Shown here piece by piece: positions 39,469-42,785 of a DNA stretch of 42,785 bases. Location of the stretch: IMG/VR virus record IMGVR_UViG_3300044522_000440, positions 1 through 42,785 of that record; one strand, given 5' to 3'. A program made the translations under genes and the position numbers. The stretch comes from a virus. How positions within the stretch are numbered: position 1 is the stretch's first letter; each line of letters starts with the position of its first letter. A model generated the notes under the pieces. That model was not told the DNA's origin, did no database searches, and saw only the letters and a program-made list of their open reading frames with translations.

Positions 39469-41942
39469 CAGAAATTCAACTGCCGGACGGAACTGTTCTT
39501 CAATTTCCTACCGGTACACCTCAAGCGGTCATTGACGGCGTGGTTCGCAATATAACAACTTCGCGTCAGCAACCTTCTGAGCAGTCGGCAACCCAGCCCG
39601 TGACACCGCCGCAAGCGCAAGTCACGCACACCACCCCGGATGGCGGGCGTATTTATCGCATGCCAGATGGCTCGCGCGCCTTTGCGTCTGCCGGCTACTC
39701 CACAACAGACCCTGCGGAGATCGATCGGCTCATGGAAGGCGCTACGCCTGAACAGTTGATTCGCACCAGTACCAGTGAGCAAATACTCAGGGAGCGCCCT
39801 GTCGCCTCGCGGGTAGCTACAGCGATGCAAGGCATCCCTTTTGTTGGAACGTACACAGATGAACTAATGGCCAAGATAAACCCGGCTGCAGCAGAAAATG
39901 CTCGCAGAGCCGTTGAGGCTGTTCGAGAAGAGAGACCGGGTCAGGCATTGGGTCTTGAGATCGCAGGTGCTCTTGCTGCAACTCCGGCAATAATTGCCGC
40001 CACGCCAGCGACTGTTCCCGCTTACATTGCTGGTGCCACATCGCTAGCAGGAAAGGCGTTGCGTGCCGGAGCTGTAGCAACCCCGGCTGGAGTCATAGAA
40101 GGTGGAATTTCTGGCTTTGGTCGTGGCGAGGGTGAAGGACGGGTCGAAGAGGCTAAAACTGGGGCTCGGTTTGGCCTGCTGGCCGGCCCAGTCGCTGCAG
40201 CAATACCTGTCGCGGGGGCAGGTATCGAACAGGTCGTGCTTGCATTTCAGGCGCTCAGAGGGCGCGGAACCGCTGAGATCGCTCGCAGGCTCGGTATTTC
40301 AAATGATGCGGCAAAAGTTGTAAAAACAGCACTGCAAAATGATGATTTTGCTGCCGCGCAGCTGGCTTTGCAACGAGCCGGATCAACGTCAATGTTGGCG
40401 GATGCTGGTCCTGCGACACAGCAGCTTTTGGATGTAAGCATAGCATCTGGCGGTAGAGCTCCCCGAGTTGCGGGAGAGGCATTAGAGGGTCGGCTGATAG
40501 AGTCTGGCGAGCGCATGACTCAGGTGTTAGACAACGTACTTGGCTCGCCAGAAGGAACAAACGCATTGCGAACCGCAATTCGCGAGGAGACTGCACTGCC
40601 GCGACAGGCGACCTATCGGGCTGCGTATGCTCAATTCATCGACTACTCTGGGCGCAGGGGCAGGCACCTTGAAAACCTCATGAGGCGCGTTCCTCAGTCT
40701 GCTATAAGCCAAGCAAATAATTTAATGCGAATTGAGGGCGTTCAAAGCCAGCAAATCCTTGCGGACATCGCCGATGATGGATCTGTTACCTTTACTCGCC
40801 TGCCAGACGTTCGTCAGCTTGATTACATTACCCGGGCATTGGGTGATGTTGCCAGCGCGCAAAATGCACAAGGCGTTCTGGGTGGAACGACTCAGCTTGG
40901 GCGTGCAACTGAAAATTTGTCTCGAGACATAAGAAGAACATTACGCAATGAGGTTCCTGAGTACGGCGTCGCGCTTGATACTGCCGCTGACGCCATCAGT
41001 CGCTCTAAAGCTGTGGATCTTGGAGCATCTATATTTAACCCGTCAACTACTCGCGAAGTTGTCAGGGAGAGCCTTAGAGGTGCCAGCAAAGCAGAAAAAG
41101 AGGCTGCCAAAGCCGGCTTTAGATCCGCTTTCGATGAGAGATTGGCAAACGTCAGGGCGGTTGCCTCTGACGGCAATACTGATATCCGTGAATTTCAACA
41201 AATGGCCAACCAGCTGCGAAGCCGCGCCATGCGCGACAACATGGAAACCTTACTAGGTGCCGCTGACGCCAATCGTTTGTACCGAGAGCTAGACGAGCAG
41301 GTGGTTGCGCTTGAGCTGCGCGCTGCTGTTGCCAGAAACTCAGGAACTGCCCGAAGACAGGCAATTCAAGGGCAGGTTCAGGATTTGACTGAACCGGGCA
41401 TATTAGGAACTCTTTTCAGTGGAGAGCCCGTCAACGCCACCAAACGAGTTGTTGCTGCCCTCACCGGCACCACCACAGAAGCTCGCGCGCTGCGCCAAAT
41501 AGGAATCTACGATGAAATAGCTCAGGTTCTGGTAACTCAGCGCGGGCCACAAGCGCAAAGTGCGCTGCGCCTAGTTGAGCGGGCTATGGCTGGTGATGCT
41601 CTCAATCAAATGCAGGCTGCTATAATAGCTCGTGCGATAACGCGACCCGCTGCGATGGCGGCCTATGCCGCTACGCGCCCAGAGCCAGAAGCTGCACCGG
41701 TGTTGGCACCCCAAACGGATGTGCCCATAATCCCAACGGCACCCCCGCAGGCCCGCGCACTTCCACCCGCTCCGTCCACAAGGGGCCTCGGCACTATGCT
41801 CCAGCCCCCCGCCCCGGGCGGAGCCCCAGCACCTGCAGCGTCTCCCGCTCCGGGGGCCGTGGCCCAAGGGCCGGTAGGTCCCAGCAGCAGGGAGATGCTG
41901 CAGGACCTGTTCCCGTTCGACACTGCCCTGCGCGCCGGTTAA
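39465..41942 (+). CDS. Internal virion protein 4, large helical
   Basis: An 825-residue protein. It starts with a small domain (TEIQLPDGTVLQFPTGTPQA), then a basic linker and DGGRIYRMPDGSRAFAS. Residues about 165-265 are hydrophobic and Ala-rich (IAGALAATPAIIAATPAT, then LLAGPVAAAIPVAGAG), suited to crossing a membrane. The rest is long helices (ATENLSRDIRRTLRNEVPEY) with a Pro/Ala-rich C-terminal tail. The size and plan suit a large ejection protein. Overlap with the previous gene is ATGA. The gene ends close to a convergent minus-strand gene, with a hairpin between them. Confidence 0.78.
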   Translation: MTEIQLPDGTVLQFPTGTPQAVIDGVVRNITTSRQQPSEQSATQPVTPPQAQVTHTTPDGGRIYRMPDGSRAFASAGYSTTDPAEIDRLMEGATPEQLIRTSTSEQILRERPVASRVATAMQGIPFVGTYTDELMAKINPAAAENARRAVEAVREERPGQALGLEIAGALAATPAIIAATPATVPAYIAGATSLAGKALRAGAVATPAGVIEGGISGFGRGEGEGRVEEAKTGARFGLLAGPVAAAIPVAGAGIEQVVLAFQALRGRGTAEIARRLGISNDAAKVVKTALQNDDFAAAQLALQRAGSTSMLADAGPATQQLLDVSIASGGRAPRVAGEALEGRLIESGERMTQVLDNVLGSPEGTNALRTAIREETALPRQATYRAAYAQFIDYSGRRGRHLENLMRRVPQSAISQANNLMRIEGVQSQQILADIADDGSVTFTRLPDVRQLDYITRALGDVASAQNAQGVLGGTTQLGRATENLSRDIRRTLRNEVPEYGVALDTAADAISRSKAVDLGASIFNPSTTREVVRESLRGASKAEKEAAKAGFRSAFDERLANVRAVASDGNTDIREFQQMANQLRSRAMRDNMETLLGAADANRLYRELDEQVVALELRAAVARNSGTARRQAIQGQVQDLTEPGILGTLFSGEPVNATKRVVAALTGTTTEARALRQIGIYDEIAQVLVTQRGPQAQSALRLVERAMAGDALNQMQAAIIARAITRPAAMAAYAATRPEPEAAPVLAPQTDVPIIPTAPPQARALPPAPSTRGLGTMLQPPAPGGAPAPAASPAPGAVAQGPVGPSSREMLQDLFPFDTALRAG

Positions 41943-41948
41943 CGGCGC
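41932..41948. terminator. Hairpin at convergent gene ends
   Basis: GCGCCG (41932-41937) pairs with CGGCGC (41943-41948) around GTTAA, which holds the stop codon of the long plus-strand gene. The plus-strand sequence after it is T-rich (TGTTACTGTTCTATTT). It lies between two convergent genes and could stop the plus-strand transcript; no U tract serves the minus strand. Confidence 0.45.
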
Positions 41949-41950
41949 TG

Positions 41951-42142
41951 TTACTGTTCTATTTCCAAGTGTTTTTGGTTCTCCGTTGAGACCGTGATCC
42001 GGAACCGCCCCTCCTCCGTGTCAAGGATGAGGACGCGGTTGTAGGTCAGCGCGCCTTTTCTTTTTTTGATTTCTCCCAAAGAGATGTATTCCGTGACCCA
42101 CGGCCAGCGGATTGCTAGTTTTTTAAAGTAGATGTAGTTCAT
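41951..42142 (-). CDS. Small phage protein of unknown function
   Basis: A 63-residue protein. The start (MNYIYFKKLAIRWPWV) has ACAGGAGAAACCT before it on the minus strand, a good ribosome site. The second half reads RVLILDTEEGRFRITVSTEN, which has the same plan as part of the neighbouring gene at 42158-42322 (TIHIETEDGLQLEITVHSAD). The two may be diverged copies of one small beta-rich domain. It is the last gene of a minus-strand operon driven from 42677-42705. Function unknown. Confidence 0.7.
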   Translation of the reverse strand: MNYIYFKKLAIRWPWVTEYISLGEIKKRKGALTYNRVLILDTEEGRFRITVSTENQKHLEIEQ

Positions 42143-42157
42143 TAGGTTTCTCCTGTA

Positions 42158-42322
42158 TTAGAAAAAAACTCGCACGAGGTCCGGGTCTGCAGAGTGCACC
42201 GTGATCTCCAGCTGCAGCCCGTCCTCGGTCTCGATATGGATGGTGCGGTAGAAGCCGCTGGTGACTTCTTCCACCGCGCTCACGTTGATCACGCAGACAT
42301 TTTTAAGCGTCAGTTCGTTCAT
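42158..42322 (-). CDS. Small phage protein of unknown function
   Basis: A 54-residue protein (MNELTLKNVCVINVSAVEEV...) ending DPDLVRVFF. ATACAGGAGACAGGAC lies before its ATG, the same ribosome-site block that precedes the gene at 42366-42632 and, slightly changed, the gene at 1170. The TIHIETEDGLQLEITVHSAD part resembles the downstream neighbour. It is predicted to be a small beta-rich protein. It is too short for certain family assignment. Confidence 0.65.
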   Translation of the reverse strand: MNELTLKNVCVINVSAVEEVTSGFYRTIHIETEDGLQLEITVHSADPDLVRVFF

Positions 42323-42340
42323 GTCCTGTCTCCTGTATGG

Positions 42341-42358
42341 GGCCCCCTTGCGGGGGCC
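42341..42358 (-). other. GC-rich hairpin between two minus-strand genes
   Basis: Seven perfect pairs (GGCCCCC with GGGGGCC) around a 4-base loop that reads GCAA in the minus-strand RNA, a stable GNRA-type tetraloop. No T tract follows. It lies just upstream of the ribosome site for 42322. It may be a partial terminator, an RNA-processing site or a stabilising stem. Confidence 0.55.
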
Positions 42359-42365
42359 GGTGGTG

Positions 42366-42632
42366 TTAGATTACGTTGTGGGCTACCTGCAGGCAGGCAA
42401 CAACCGGGTTAGCGTCTTCACGCGAAACATCACCGTCTTCGCAGAACCAGACTGAACCAATCTTGTAGGCAGTGAATTCAAACTCGCCATCAAGGATGAC
42501 TTTTGCGATCTTGTCCGAAACCATTTTGATCTTGCCGTGGAAGTTTGAGGCTTTAAAAACGGTCTTGCCGGTCATCTTTATCGTTGCAATGTCGCCAGTC
42601 CAGTTGTCTTTGGTGTAAGTGATCATGTTCAT
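42366..42632 (-). CDS. Small phage protein of unknown function
   Basis: An 88-residue protein (MNMITYTKDNWTGDIATIK...). It is predicted beta-rich, with GKTVFKASNFHGKIKMVSDK and EFEFTAYKIGSVWFCEDGD. ATG 42632 is preferred because AGGAGACAGGAC lies just before it; ATG codons at 42626 and upstream at 42662 are less likely, the latter lying in the duplicated leader. It is the first gene read from the minus-strand promoter. I do not recognise its family. Its plan is not obviously that of the plus-strand gene with the same leader (1170). Confidence 0.7.
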   Translation of the reverse strand: MNMITYTKDNWTGDIATIKMTGKTVFKASNFHGKIKMVSDKIAKVILDGEFEFTAYKIGSVWFCEDGDVSREDANPVVACLQVAHNVI

Positions 42633-42676
42633 GTCCTGTCTCCTGTATGGGTTGGGTTTCACTCAAGTACGGGCGT

Positions 42677-42705
42677 AGTATCGCCTGTCTAAAACTACAG
42701 GTCAA
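42677..42705 (-). promoter_or_regulatory. Sigma70-like promoter, copy 2 of the duplicated control cassette
   Basis: On the minus strand: TTGACC (42705-42700), a 17-base spacer and GATACT (42682-42677). The flanking A run, TTGAC box, GTAGTTTTAG spacer part and the leader with gcccgtacttgagtgaaacc match the plus-strand copy at 1085-1172. It reads leftward into the small genes at 42632-41951. The -10 region differs most between the two copies. Confidence 0.75.
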
Positions 42706-42785
42706 CACTTTTTTATATTATTTATTTCAAATCGCTCAAGCCGCCGCATCCACGTGTCTTTCCAGCCCTCAAACTCCCGGCCCGC
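42702..42785 (-). CDS. Possible partial gene cut by the window end
   Basis: An open frame runs from the right edge for 27 residues on the minus strand (EFEGWKDTWMRRLERFEINN in its middle) to a stop that overlaps the -35 box. The composition is amphipathic and protein-like. If the two window ends are joined, an in-frame TGA lies a few codons upstream, so the frame is not extended by circularising. Its short length means chance cannot be excluded. Confidence 0.35.
   Translation of the reverse strand, partial: AGREFEGWKDTWMRRLERFEINNIKKC

Noticed and set aside
42194-42455. Plus-strand frames at the right edge
   Set aside because: They are antisense to minus-strand genes that have consistent ribosome sites and a promoter.
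1-42785. tRNA genes, integrase, repressor or attachment sites
   Set aside because: No clover-leaf sequence, tyrosine or serine recombinase motif or CI-like gene was recognised, so there is no support for a temperate lifestyle in this window.

Overview
The window is the packaging, virion and lysis region of a tailed double-stranded DNA bacteriophage (Caudoviricetes). No ribosomal RNA, tRNA, host housekeeping gene, integrase, repressor or DNA replication gene was recognised. A P22/SU10-like short-tailed (podovirus) phage of a Gram-negative aquatic bacterium is the best inference. The evidence is a large portal (about 784 aa), a gp4-like connector, an SU10-type adaptor and a gp10-like nozzle, several large Ala/Gly/Gln-rich internal virion proteins, and no tape measure, tail tube or sheath gene. 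The host assignment is inference from family resemblance, made without any database search.

Layout. Positions 1-1800 hold six small plus-strand genes, including a SutA-like RNA-polymerase-binding candidate and a SleB-type cell-wall hydrolase. They end at a strong terminator (1781). After about 330 noncoding bases come the packaging genes: small terminase (2137), a PD-(D/E)XK nuclease (2831), about 750 noncoding bases with operator-like dyads, a promoter and a 32-base palindrome, then an HNH protein (3995) and large terminase (4445). A 1377-aa protein, an overlapping small gene and the portal (10161) follow. The head genes run 12520-16449: small proteins, a GroES-like protein, scaffold, decoration-like protein and a gpT-like major capsid protein, closed by a terminator at 16468.

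From 16602 to 23605 lie a run of very small basic proteins, the connector and adaptor genes, an inserted HNH endonuclease, a 22-residue-repeat protein and tail-fibre-like genes. Three adjacent kelch-like proteins (23616-26761), each with six repeats, are the likely variable host-recognition set. Next come a coiled-coil protein, a glycosyltransferase-like protein, a lysis cassette with four membrane proteins and a GH24 lysozyme (28706-30756), the gp10-like nozzle (31751) and a C1q-like fibre (33613). Four large internal or ejection proteins (34743-41942) follow.

At the right edge, three or four small genes run on the minus strand (41951-42785). Their promoter and 5' leader nearly duplicate those at 1085-1172 on the plus strand, so two small-gene operons that face inward and flank the virion module share one control cassette. 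Joining the two ends gives no sign of a closed genome, so this is probably a partial genome whose replication and control genes lie outside the window.
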